Origin: Laburnicola sp. R22_1
Lineage: Eukaryota; Ascomycota; Dothideomycetes; Pleosporales; Didymosphaeriaceae
DNA length: 64,000 bases
Reading direction: 5' to 3'
NCBI GenBank assembly: GCA_014281115.1
Contig: JACONQ010000002.1
Span: 4,154,001 to 4,218,000 of the forward strand
Shown: one piece after another, positions 1 through 10,411 of the stretch
Numbering within the stretch: position 1 is the first letter of the stretch
Layout of the letters: every line of letters begins with the position of its first letter
Position numbers and translations under genes: made by a program
The notes under the pieces: model-generated
What the model saw: the letters and a program-made list of their open reading frames with translations, nothing else
Told to the model about the DNA's origin: nothing
The model's database searches: none

Positions 1-929
1 ACACTTGCCTGACGGTTGCAGCTGATGAAGCAGAGCCAACAGAGACGCTGCCTGCCCATCGTCGGATCATCGTCGGATCGTCGTGTATCATCCCGCCTTG
101 GCCGCTTGCGACCCTGCTGCTGGCCAGCTTAGAAGCCGAGTCAAGAACACTACTACCAAAATATCCGCAAAGAGCGGACCCTCTCATCAATCCACTGGAA
201 GCCATTTATCCCGAATCCTCTGTCTGCTCTCTGGGGACGACATGTCGCAAATCCGTCAGCCTGCCTGGTATACTGATGTGTTTTAAAAATGGCCATCGCC
301 AAGGATCCAAGGAAATGACGTCCCGCATCCTGCAATCCGTATTCGCCCGCCGTCTGCGCAACATCAAACTCCTTCGGTTGCGGTGCCTGCTCTTCTCTTC
401 TCTATTCTGGACAGCGCCTGCCTGGTATACTGATCTGTTTTAAAAATGGCCATCGCCAAGGATCCCCATCACCGCTACTATATATGCCTGACGACGATCG
501 CCCGGGAGAAGGGAAGGCATTCGTATACCCTCCGATGATACGTTTACAGGTAGCGAAGAGTCAGCCCTTTTACACCACAACAACTGCCTCGTCTCGCTTT
601 GCCATGTGCGATCCCAATGTACGGGATTGGATGGATGCACACAGACTTGTCTATGTATGCGGTTGTACCCAAGGACAATACATAGCGACCTCGTTTCGTC
701 CTTTCGCTACTGCACAAACCGCACCTATCGGCTAGATATTGAGCCTATCATGGTAGATCCCGAGGGGGCAATGCGAATGGCCCCTACAGCTAGCTGGGGA
801 CTACCAAAGTATAATAAGTATTTGTATTTCCAAGACACCAGGTACGTTTTTTTATGCCTGTTCAACCGCTCGTAGATTTTCTTCCGTCGTGTCTCGAACT
901 TCACTTGACATGGCTTGAGCGTCGTGGTT
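1..929. other. Spacer without a convincing gene
   Basis: Short open frames occur on both strands but overlap each other, share no recognisable domain and show no splice structure linking them. The base composition is balanced, unlike the AT-rich block further on. The only structure I see is a 49-bp direct repeat, listed separately. The window starts inside this spacer, so it may be the flank of a gene outside. Confidence 0.5.
260..465. repeat. 49-bp direct repeat, two copies
   Basis: Positions 260-308 and 417-465 are the same 49 bases with one mismatch (G versus C at the 20th base or so). Each copy ends in GGATCC. The 108 bp between them are not repeated. A segmental or transposition-linked duplication would explain it; no coding role is visible. 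Confidence 0.85.
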
Positions 930-1211
930 AGGGCGTGTTTACTTCCTCCGGTACAGAGCTCCGTTTTGCCTCTGGTTTGATTACTTAGCAAAACGGAATC
1001 GGAAACGGAGCCCCTGTTTACCAGTTTCTACTAGATGCTGTTTTGTATACCGGAGCTTGGCAATAAGACATCCTTACTAGCTTTAATTTGGCCCACTTTC
1101 TGCCCTTTTAGGCCAAACGGAGGGTATTTGACTGCGTCACGTGAGACTGAAATAGATAACGGTGACGTAGTAAACAGTACTCGAAGTCAAAATCGAAAGT
1201 AAACAGGGCCT
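930..1211. mobile_element. Possible hAT-like MITE remnant
   Basis: The two ends form an imperfect inverted repeat of about 16 bp around a GTGTTTACTT / AAGTAAACAGGGCC core. Ends of the type RGGGCYTGTTTACTT are known from fungal hAT-like non-autonomous elements. No transposase frame fits in 282 bp. I could not find a matching 8-bp target-site duplication, so the class is tentative. Confidence 0.4.
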
Positions 1212-1461
1212 TAAATCTTGGTCTCAAGTTGGTGGAAAACAAGGCGGCGTCAGGCACTGGGACTATCCACTCCAACTTGTCGATCATCCACGGAAAACCG
1301 ATCTCAACGGTTGCCGTGAATGGTCATCTGCCATAATAGCACACATCTCAACTTCCTTGTATTTTTCCGTCCATTTCAGCAGATCGTTGGCTGTTACGCC
1401 GCGGCAAAGCGGCCATAATGCGACCACATGATAGACTGGCCGCGTCGTCGGTGCCTGGCGT

Positions 1462-1826
1462 GAGACTACATGGCACGCATCCCTAACTGTATACAGCTAG
1501 ATCTTGGAGATGCCCTACTAGGTGGGATTTGCACGTAAAATAACATTATTATTATTTAGCTATCTTATTTACTGGATGCTTTCTATACAATTATTACTGC
1601 TGCTAATAACAACTAAATAGGTAGTATCGCATTAAATTAAGGACTAGACTATATAGTGATAACACTACTAAAAGGCAGTGCGCGTATTACTTAGTAATTA
1701 GAAATAGGTAATTAAATATATATTGTATATACAAATTTAGGTGAGTAAGCTATTCTCTAAGCCCTAGCTGTATATAGTTAGGGATGCGTGCCGCGCAGCA
1801 GATTGATGCGTGCCATGTAGTCTCGC
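1462..1826. mobile_element. MITE-like element, family M1, best copy
   Basis: The left end GAGACTACATGGCACGCATC is repeated inverted at the right end (1807-1826), followed inwards by a second inverted match around the CCTAACTGTATA core. The interior is AT-rich and non-coding. Related, more mutated copies or fragments lie at 21,620-21,715, 27,120-27,186, 45,100-45,446, 55,321-55,372 and 57,950-58,327, so this is a dispersed family. A short non-autonomous DNA transposon is the simplest reading. The target-site duplication is not clear. Confidence 0.7.
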
Positions 1827-2923
1827 CGTTGCCTGGTAGCCACTGCTCAACCCTCGGCAATTCATATGCATCCGAACGCCTTGCAGCGCGTTTAAATTCG
1901 GCCCGAATAACTTAGCGGCCCTGGCATGCCGAACGCAGTGAAACTTGATGAAGCAATCTACAAAGCGGAAATCACTGAGCCAGGAACAAAATTCCGAGTG
2001 TGGGTGCCGCTAAGAGAAACAACGCGCGGTCAATTGAACGTCTTCCATTTTCAAATGCACTCAGTGCATTAGCTGCTGATCTTGTCTGCACTACTGCGCT
2101 CAGGAGATGGTCACGAGTAAGGGCTTTTACAAACAGGTACTGAGTGGTTATCACGACTTTCTCGAGCATGAATAGGCAGGGTGTTACCGGCATGGCCGTC
2201 TACAGTTGTGCGGACACGCCTTGAATGTGCCTCGTGGCAGGCCCACCGACTATTGCCGGCAAAGAGGGGCAAAATTGATAATGTTGCTATGACTTGTGAG
2301 CTTCATTACCGAGCGCTTTCGGAGCGCGACTGAAAAGGTAGATAGTAGCGATTGACAGATGGGGAAAGTCTTCCTGCGCTGTGCAGGAAGAGGGAGAAAC
2401 TTCACCTTATGTGCAACTGTACAAACAGCGCTGCTAAAATAGATGTTGCCTCTCCACTGCAGTTCGATAACAAGTTTAAAGTTGGTGTCGTCACCGCTTT
2501 TGGTGGTCCAAGCTCTTCACATCCTCGCTTCAGACGTTGACCAGACAGCTCGGTGCTCACGAAGATGCGGTCTTGAAATACAAACTCTTTCCTCAATGCA
2601 ATTCTAGTACACCTGTACATACTAAAAAGAAGCTGCGAATACCGCAGTGTTGTGGCTTCTCTTCGAATTGTCACTACAACTTCTTAACCCATTTTGGCCT
2701 CCACTCTTCGGTTCGTTTCTACCATATTAGTGACCTGAACTTGCGAGCCTCTGATGATTGACATATGAGAAAGGGAGCAGAGACGTCAGCGGTCAATGGC
2801 CCTTGAAAGCGCAGTGTGATTGTGAATCGCGTGAGTACTATGGCAAGAAGGCGATACATGAGTTTCCATAGCGCGAGTTAGCAGCTAACCGAACAGAAGC
2901 TACTGCAACGACATCATCTTTGA
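1827..2923. other. Spacer upstream of the phosphatase gene
   Basis: Balanced composition and only short overlapping open frames (the longest about 90 codons) without recognisable motifs. It must contain the promoter and perhaps a first exon of the phosphatase gene that follows, because the phosphatase frame has no ATG. I could not identify that exon. Confidence 0.5.
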
Positions 2924-4680
2924 AGATACCAGATTATTTTGACACAACCGCCGGCTTCTACGCTGGTGTGCCTTCTTCCTCATTGTGCCTCGTATATATC
3001 TGATTATACCAAAGGTCCAACTGCGACGGGTGAAGCACCATGGCTGGCGAAAACAAATGCAGCACCGTTTGCTGGAGTCTCATACATACCGAACACGCCC
3101 CTTGAGACGCAGGTGCCGATCTCTGGAAACAAACAAAACCACAACATTTACGAGCGGCTCGGCATCCTGACTCCTTACTTTCCCAACCCGCGCGGGTTTG
3201 GCGTCGACGAGTATCCCCTGCCGCCTGGATCAAATGTCACATGGCTGAATATGGTGCACCGCCATGGGAGCCGCTACCCCGAAGTGACAGGCGCCGAGTT
3301 GCAGCTCGCGAAGAAGATCGCGGATGCGAAAGGAAAATTCCAAGCACGCGGCGCAATGTCCTTCCTGGATGAGTGGAGAAACGTGCTCGGAACTGAGATT
3401 CTTGTGCCTATTGGAAAGCAGCAACTCTTGTTGGAACTATGCTTCCAGCCAACAACTCTTTGACTCTGGTGTCTTGAATTACTACCAGTATGGACACCTG
3501 TACCCGAACAATGGGACTAAGACTCTTGCAAGGACTACGACGCAGAGCAGGATGTTGGAGTCGGCCGAGTACTTCCTCGCCGGGTTCTTTGGTTTAGGTT
3601 GGACGCAGAATGCGACACTCGAGTTGGTGATTGAGAGCAGGGGGTTCAACAATAGGCTGACTGGGTATAAGGCGTGTAATCATTCGAGTTGGGGAATGGC
3701 GGCTCAAAGTGAGTTGAGGAGAGTACTTGCAGGGCTGTGAACTGACCGTACGCAGCGGTTCATGAGTGGACGAAAGTCTATCTTGAAGACGCACACCATC
3801 GCATCAGGAGCAATATCGCAGGCGATCTTGACTGGACACTGAACGATACTTGTGAGATGACCTTCGGACCGGGTACAGACGAGCACTAATTCGGAAAAAA
3901 AAAGATAATGCTCAAGCACTGTGCGCTTACGAAACCGTAGCCGTGGGCTTCTCCCACTGGTGCGGCCTCTTCACCTACGAAGAATGGGAAGGCTTCGAAT
4001 ACTCCCTAGACATCGCCTTCGCGGCCGGTACAGGCTTTCTCTCCCCCGTCGGCCGTGCCATCGACATAGGTACACCTACCTCCTGGGTTGCTCCTTCCCC
4101 GACCTAACGCCACACAGGTTATGTCCAAGAAGTCCTCGCCCGCATGCAACACCACCACCTCCTCGACCCTGCCGGCCAATCCAACACCACCCTAGATAGC
4201 AACACCACCATCTTTCCCATTCATCAGACCCTCAACTTCGACTTCAGCCACGACGCAAACATCATCAGCATTCTCGTCGCCTTCGGACTAACCCAGTTCG
4301 CTGATTACTTGCCACATACCCACATTCTGCCCTCGCGCGAGTTCGTAATGTCATACCTCCAGCCCTTCGCCGGCCGCCTCGACATCGAAATCATACAGAC
4401 GCCTGCGCCTGTTCGTGCAAACCGGACGGCAGATGAAATATATGACGTGGGTCCGCCAATGAAATATGCACGATTTATAGTCAACCAGAGGACGGTGCCG
4501 TTGGGAAGAAGCTTAGGAGAGTGTGGAGTGAGGGATGATGGGTGGTGCGAGATGGGGACATTCTTGGACGTGGCAAAGGCGCAGGTAGACAAGGCAGAAT
4601 TCGAGTTTGCGTGTTTTGGCGAGTATAAGACGGGGGTTTATGGGGATGTTAGGGATGGAAGACCGGTAGGGAAGAGATGA
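2924..4680 (+). CDS. Histidine acid phosphatase (phytase-like), start missing
   Basis: Secreted histidine acid phosphatases hydrolyse phosphomonoesters such as phytate. The frame shows the N-terminal signature RHGSRYP (near 3260; His is the phosphorylated nucleophile) and the C-terminal HD proton donor in FSHDANI (near 4240), with typical family blocks between (YFPNPRGFGVDEYPLPPG, ALCAYETVAVGF). Exons consistent with phase: about 2924-3417, 3449-3708, 3756-3872, 3905-4069, 4118-4680. Introns 3709-3755 (47 bp) and 4070-4117 (48 bp, CTAAC branch) are ordinary. The other two gaps are odd: 31 nt at 3418-3448 (would be GC...AG) and 32 nt at 3873-3904 (GT...AG, ending in nine A). No in-frame ATG precedes the conserved part and a stop lies at 2921, so either an upstream signal-peptide exon exists or the gene is decaying. 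Family certain, integrity uncertain. Confidence 0.85.
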
Positions 4681-5035
4681 GGTAGCAATGGGTATGCCGT
4701 GAGGATTCTGCTATAGTGATAACGTATCCCAACTGCCCTCAGCATGCTATACAACCAGCAGGATGAGAATCTACCGTTCTGCCTAACGAAAATGCGATAT
4801 CATAATCCCGTCGGCACGATAGGTTATCCTGACCTGAGTCAATGCCTAATACGGTGTCACACTAGGTAACACTCAACATCACACGCATTCACATGCAGCG
4901 AAGAAATCTTGTGGCGATCTGTCCATTCGCCACTACCGAAACTCCGCAAACTCCAAAACTCCAAAACTCCAAAACTCCAAGAAAAAAGCACCCAAAACGC
5001 CAAAGCCCCAAAAGCAAGCCCCAAACAAAAAAAAA
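4681..5035. other. Convergent spacer with a 9-bp tandem repeat
   Basis: This lies between the 3' ends of the phosphatase (+) and RING (-) genes. At 4938-4980 the unit AAACTCCAA is repeated about 4.5 times. Otherwise I see no gene or structure. Confidence 0.6.
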
Positions 5036-5818
5036 TCACTCCCTCCACGAAAAGACATTCCCCCTGCAAAACGGACACTTCACCTTCGTACTCCTCACAT
5101 CCACCTACTCAAGCATACACTCGTAGTGAAGGGTATGCCCGCACCCCTTCAGCTTGATGGCGAAAGGGGCGTCCACAGCCTGCGAGACGAGTTCGTCTCT
5201 GCAGATGGCGCACTCGTTTTCCTCTTCGTCTTTGCAGACGTTTGAGGAGGAGGAGGCGACGGTGGTGTACACCGGAGTCGAGCTCCGGAGCAGGCGGAGA
5301 CTGAAGTCTGAGACTTCTTTGGTGGTGGTTGGGCAGGGGGGCTTGTAGTGCCCGCGCGCGTGAAGGGCCTCCATTTCGGCTGTAAAAGCCTGGAGGGAGG
5401 AGGAGGTGGTTGCGGGGTCGTGGAAGTACCCGCGCGTGTGGATGGCCTCCATTTCGGCTTTGAAGGCCTGGAGGGAGGTGGTGGTGGTGGTGTTTGAAGA
5501 CATTTTGATGTGTCTTCTTGGTGGAAGGTGGGATGCCTGTTTTGCTATGTGAGCTTAAGCTTCAAGCTAGAAAGCCTCGAGAGTATACAAACCTTCGTGG
5601 TGTAGTGTGGTGGCGTGAAGTGGTGGTGGTTTTGACGTAAGGTAAGATACCTGTTCAGCTATGTGAGCCAAAGCTATAAAGCCTGTCAGATATACTACTA
5701 ACCTTCGTGATGTGGTGTGGTGGTGGGTTTGGCAGAGAAGCGTCTTGGGTTGCAGTTGTGGGTGCAATCTTGGCTTCAGTGGGTGGAAGTTGTGGGATGT
5801 TTCTGCTCTGGAGGACAA
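5036..5818 (-). CDS. Small RING-finger protein, interrupted by a stop codon
   Basis: The frame encodes a RING: C-x2-C in ENECAICRDEL, then CGHTLHYEC, and after a TAG at 5107-5105 the remaining pair KCPFCRGN. Only by reading through the TAG (a Trp position; TGG to TAG fits a single G-to-A change) is the zinc site complete, ending at TGA 5038-5036. RING proteins are usually E3 ubiquitin ligases. Upstream of the ring, the unit SLQAF-x-AEMEA-x-H-x-RG occurs twice. ATG at 5503 is the simple start, but exons 5818-5703, 5650-5593 and 5536 onward join in frame (introns 5651-5702 and 5537-5592) and would add about 70 residues starting at 5818. The two introns and their flanking exon ends look like duplicates of each other. 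Function as a ligase is inferred; it may be a recent pseudogene. Confidence 0.7.
5531..5725 (-). repeat. Duplicated exon-intron unit in the RING gene leader
   Basis: The segments 5536-5612 and 5649-5725 are direct repeats of roughly 75 bp. Read on the minus strand, each holds an exon end of the type CAC...ACGAAG, a GTTWGTA donor, a shared CTCACATAGC stretch, and an ACAG acceptor. The gene's second intron is therefore a copy of its first, or the reverse. Confidence 0.65.
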
Positions 5819-6751
5819 AGGGCGAATGACCCCCTTTTATTTGCTCCCATTAGGAGCTAAGGTGCCAGATCAACCTCCCAGGACTAAACTCCTTTCGCAT
5901 TCGACAGCTCAAAATCTAGAATCCAAAGCTATGTTGAGCTTAGTGACGGCTTAGTGGGTGGCAAAGTCATGTCAGTGCTCCATGTGCCCATCGGAACGCG
6001 GGGAGCCCATTAAATGTCCAATATCAAATGACAGAATAACCACAGTACAATCCAATCATACACTGCGGTCGGACTCAAGACCAAATTGTTGGGAGCAGAA
6101 CGGGAGGAGCCCATCAAATGATCGATGTCAATTGTCAGAATGACCATAGTACAATCCAATCGTACACTGCCGTCGGACCCAGGACCGGATTGTTGGGACA
6201 TACTAGGGCTATGGTATCTGAGCATACCTAATGCCCCCGAAGTATCACCTACAACTTCCATACTGTGATGCAAAGACTCTATGCCGACACGGAACATGTG
6301 TTATTCTAGATCCTAAATGCGCCCATGCCATTATCTAAAAAAATCTATCTTGTGACTCTAAAGACTCTACGCCGGCACACAAATGTGGGGAAGATCCAAA
6401 TGCACTCAAGGACCGACTGCCCTCAAGCTGCGGCTGCCTATCGATGAGCCGGATCCCGCACCTCCAGAGCACGACAACAATACTAGAATGATCCAGAGGC
6501 GTAGTTGTGGAAGAAGAATGGGATGACCTGTCCCGTCGGCGTCGGGGCTCACTCCGGAGTGCAAGTGAGGTGGCGAAACTGTCAAGATTGTGACAGTACC
6601 CACTCGCTGAGTTATTTTGGGAGGAGGCTAAGTGACGCCGACGCCGACTCCTACGTGTATCTGTTCGAGAACCTTCCGGGACTGTGCACTGCGCGGTTCT
6701 GCTGTCACATGGATCCGTGAACTGGAGAATGTGTTCGCTACTCCGACATAT
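5819..6751. other. Spacer with tandem duplications
   Basis: Between the start of the RING gene and the 3' end of the amidase gene (both minus strand). It holds a 104-bp tandem duplication (listed separately), followed by a second, more diverged pair around 6270 and 6358 sharing the phrases AAAGACTCTA and GCCG-CAC. No open frame here has a recognisable product. Confidence 0.55.
6003..6198. repeat. Tandem duplication, period 104 bp
   Basis: 6003-6093 and 6107-6198 align over their whole length, starting GAGCCCAT and ending TTGTTGGGA, with differences that are mostly transitions. The duplicated unit is non-coding. Confidence 0.85.
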
Positions 6752-8661
6752 CTACTTCTCCGATTCGCTCAGGATATCCACCCACCCCTCCGGCTTCAGT
6801 CTTCCTCCATCGTACCCTTGCGTCAACCAGTCCTCTCCATTGAACCCGAATTCAATCAACTGGTCCTCACTTCCCCACTCACCATGCCCCATCATCCCGA
6901 TAGGAATCTTCCCCTTCCCTTGAACAGGCTCCACATATCCCACCGGAAATTGTATGCAAGGCACGCCAGTAAAGTTCGCCAGCCACACATACTCCATGTT
7001 GCGTACCTGCGTATTTCCATCGGACATGCCGTGACTCAGTTCCCCGTCGCCGATGGGCCATCCCGCATTGGGTGTTGTTGGCGTCACGATAATGAGACCG
7101 GGATGTTGTCGGAATAGGTGCGCGAGATGTTGCATGTGAATGTTGCGAAGTTTCTGTGCTAGAAGATAATCTGTAGCGGGAGTTGCGTGAGACACGCTGA
7201 GGAGTATCTTGTTCGGCGGAGTCAGACCAGCTAAAGATTTTGTCGCCGTTGTGGACTCAGAGAGGATAGTCATCGCGTGGGCAATCTGGCCTTCGTGGAG
7301 CAGCGGCAAATCGATATCCACAGTCTTGTAATCCCACTCAGAAGTGAGATAGTGCAGCGCTGCGTGACAAGCTTCTTGTACGCTTGCATCAGCTCGATCG
7401 AACCAAGGCCGACATATGCCTATAATCCTGTTCCGAGAGCTAGACATCCCCGGGAACGGCCTCGGGTGCGGGAACTGGCTGGAAATCTGTTCCGAAGGGT
7501 TGGGCTGCGCCAAGACGCGGTAGGAGATATCGAGATCCGCCATATTGCTGGCAACGGGCCCCCTGACCACAACCGACATATCGGCTGAGATGAGAGGGGC
7601 AGTGGACACTCGTCCGTGGGAAGGCTTTAGGCCATAGAGACCACAGTAGTTGCTGGGAATGCGGATAGAGCCGCCGCCGTCGGAACCGATAGCGAAGGGA
7701 ATGAGGCCTGAGGCGACGGCGTATGCGCCACCTCCTGTTGAACCGCCACAGTAATAGCTCGAGTTATACGGGTTGAGAGGTGTACCCCAATTCGGGTTGT
7801 TGTTCGTCGTGTCTGCATAGTGTTAACTTCCAAGCCACCGCTAAGCCTTCACACAGTCTCCTCTGGCCACAGATGCGACGAAAGGTAATAGCTCACCCAT
7901 TCCCAGCTCGTGCATATTGAGTTTCCCAATCAATATCCCACCTGCTTCTTCGACCTTTTCCACACACCAGCTAGTTTCCACCTCCCGGCCTTCGGTATAA
8001 TCGTGCTTCGTGCCAATATACCTCTTGTAGCCTTTGACATCCAGATCATCTTTGACCCCAAATGGCACACCATCCAGTACGCCTACCGGCTTTCCTTCTC
8101 TCCATCTCCTTGCGGAAGACTCAGCAGCCTGCTTTACAGCCTCGACCTTGCTGTCGACAAAGGCTGTCGAGTGGGACGAGCGGTTCGCAACATCCCTCCG
8201 TATGAGGGGAAGCAGCACCTCTACGACATCAGAAGGTGTAAGCCGTCCGCTCTTGTAGGCATCGTAGTAATCAGCGACGGTGTAGAAGCGGCCGCGGGCG
8301 TCTTCGGGCGGGGGACGCGTGGCGCTTAGATAACGCGCTGGCGCTTCCTCTCCTGGCTGACGTATCGGGATCACCGTCGGATCGAATCGTGGCACGATAC
8401 CTTCGAGCTCTCTGCGGGATCGTAGGACGTTGAAGCCGGCATTCCGATACAGTATGGTTGCAAGCAGCGGTACGTTCTCCACCCTGCTCTTGTCAGCTAT
8501 CATTGTCAATGGCAGGCATTGAAGACGTACAGCGCAGCGAGGAAATGGATCGGACGCCCTTTGATCACCGGATTCTGGGGCGTTGGGGGAGCTTCGTAAG
8601 GCACCTCATGCGCCTCTGCGTCCGGATAGTTGACGAACGCGGTCCGTGCACGATCAGACAT
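6752..8661 (-). CDS. Amidase-signature family hydrolase, apparent +1 frameshift
   Basis: Amidase-signature enzymes hydrolyse amide bonds with a Ser-cisSer-Lys triad. Exon 1 (8661-8531) starts MSDRARTAFVNYP; intron 8484-8530 (47 bp, GTACGT donor); exon 2 (8483-7897) contains the catalytic-Lys block PFGVKDDLD and ends at NMHELGMG; intron 7814-7896 (83 bp); exon 3 (from 7813 to the stop at 6752) holds CGGSTGGG and GSDGGGSIRIP with the two serines. The family sequence across the second junction should read roughly HELGMDTTNNNPNWG, but the DNA has one extra A near 7800 (minus-strand AACAAACAACCC), which throws exon 3 out of frame and would stop within about 20 codons. No other canonical splice pair repairs it. 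With one base removed the product would be about 570 residues and complete. No signal peptide is seen. A base-calling error or a young pseudogene are both possible. Confidence 0.85.
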
Positions 8662-9141
8662 TGCGCATGCAGACTGACACTGCTGGGGTGAGTATGATAT
8701 TGGCAAGGTATGGGGATTAAGATGATGTAGATAATTGTTGTTAGAGTATGGATGGGTCACCCAGGTAGACTTGCCTACGTTCGCTGTGTAAGCGCAAGAT
8801 AGCTCCCTCGACTGTTCACTATCGAGCTGGTCTTCCCACGCCTCAAGTTCTTAGATTACAACAAGTCGTTAAACTATCATTGCTACCAAAGCCCAAATGT
8901 GCACCGATATCAATATTGTCTGGAACTCCAGCTCCGTTCCATGCTATAATGTCCGAGGCCCAATGATACAATCCTAGTTGTCTCGACACGGTTCCATGCC
9001 CGTCATCGACGCATCCCCTTTCAATCGCCGCTTATGGCTGATGGTCATCATGGCAGACATTGTCGGCGGCGCGCGAGCTTCCTCCTGTCAGCACCTGCTT
9101 ACATAAAGAAATTGTTCATGTCTGCCGAGCCCTGCCGCACT
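8662..9141. other. Spacer: amidase promoter and BAP31-like terminator
   Basis: Both flanking genes run on the minus strand, so this segment contains the amidase 5' region and the 3' region of the next gene. No other gene is supported; the plus-strand open frame at 9034-9528 is an antisense shadow. Confidence 0.5.
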
Positions 9142-10023
9142 CTACTGGCCCTTGCGAGGAGCAGCGGTCGTGCCCGTGACTTCGTCGCCCATGCGGTTAT
9201 ACTCCTTTTGCATATTCTCAACCTGTTTCTGCAGGTTCTCCATGTCGCGGTCCTTGCGCGCGAGCTCTTCCTTCAAAGCGCCGATCTCACCGGGACTGCC
9301 GGCATCCTGAAGAGAAGAGCCGTTCTTGGTGGCGGGGTCGCCCTTGAGGGTCTTGACTTCTTCTTCGAGACGGAGAACATCGAGAATCATGACGTAGGTG
9401 CGGTTGAGGATAAGGGACAGGAAGAGGGTGAAGCCGCAGAGGTACATGTTGCGCTGAGAGTAGAATTTGCGGGCCTGGACCTCCATACGCTCGGATCCTC
9501 CCATGACAGCTGGTCTGATAGCCATTAGCTCAATGTTCATTCGGTTCGATGAAAGAATGTGCCATACCCGCCGCGAGTGTCATGCTTCGAGTACGCAGCC
9601 AGCTCGACCTGGACGCGATAGACACGGTTGACGCTGTCGATGAAGAGGATAAGGATGAAGATGAAGGTAATCTAGGAGATTGTTAGGCCAGTCCGTCTAC
9701 GTGTCGTTCGTATTCCTTACCTTCATGCCATATTGTAGTTTCGCGATGATGGGGCTCTCGGATATGAAGGTAAAGAGCTTGCGGCGCCATGTGAAGGGCA
9801 GCGGGACAATCAGGGCCATGAAGATGACCATCTCGGTCACCAAGAGGAGGAAGACCTGCGCAACAAGGAAAGGTAAGCATATGGGCAGCATCATTAGCCT
9901 CGCAAGGCGATTGTTGCGGAGACGACTCCAGATCGGCGCGCCGTTGCCATAGTCGCAAAGCAACTGGCTGCGCAGCTGGAGAGGGAAGGCACGAAGGCTT
10001 ACGAGACTGTAGTAGAGCGTCAT
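9142..10023 (-). CDS. BAP31-like ER membrane protein (Yet1/Yet3 family)
   Basis: BAP31/Yet proteins sit in the endoplasmic reticulum and help sort membrane proteins. Four exons join in phase: 10023-10003, 9855-9721, 9671-9568 and 9514-9142, giving 210 residues, close to yeast Yet3. The start MTLYYSLVFLLLVTEM matches the family's N-terminus and opens the first membrane segment; the second is TFIFILILFIDSVN after QYGMK; the third is GFTLFLSLILNRTY. The C-terminal third (from about residue 140) is charged and heptad-like (LEEEVKTLKGD, KDRDMENLQKQVE), the cytosolic coiled coil. Introns: 9856-10002 (147 bp), 9672-9720 (49 bp) and 9515-9567 (53 bp). The C-terminus APRKGQ lacks a classical KKxx signal. 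It diverges from DUS3 388 bp away. Family assignment is secure; the specific cargo is unknown. Confidence 0.9.
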
Positions 10024-10411
10024 GATGGTAACGTTGCTTGAAGCCGCAAGCGACTGTTTTCTGTGTTTGCGGGCGGGGTCGGGTGTCGATCGAGTGGGTG
10101 GCCGGTTGCGAGGGCCGAGGGCTGCTTCTTATGCGGCGAGAAGAAGAAGAAGGACGCGGCGCGGACAGTTATAGGGAGCTGACGGTGAAAGCACAGAGCC
10201 GAGTGGGAGGCCAGGTGTGATGCGACTGCCTAGCTGTGAAGAAACTACACTACGTCAGCGTTCCGTGCCAGGGTGGTGGCCATCTCTAGCCGCCTCGGGC
10301 TAGCGGCACATCGCTCACTCACAAATCTTCAAGCGCGCCTCTCTCCACACGCCGCCCCAAAATAGAAACTGTCCACGGGCCGCGCCTTCGACCGACTCGG
10401 ACAAATCGACA
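10024..10411. promoter_or_regulatory. Divergent promoter between BAP31-like and DUS3 genes
   Basis: The 388 bp between two start codons pointing away from each other must hold both promoters. A plus-strand stretch near 10130-10160 is purine-rich (GAAGAAGAAGAAGG), often seen near fungal housekeeping starts. I see no clear TATA box. Confidence 0.55.

Noticed and set aside
7910..8329. 139-codon plus-strand frame
   Set aside because: Antisense shadow of amidase exon 2.
9034..9528. 164-codon plus-strand frame
   Set aside because: Antisense shadow of the last exon of the BAP31-like gene.
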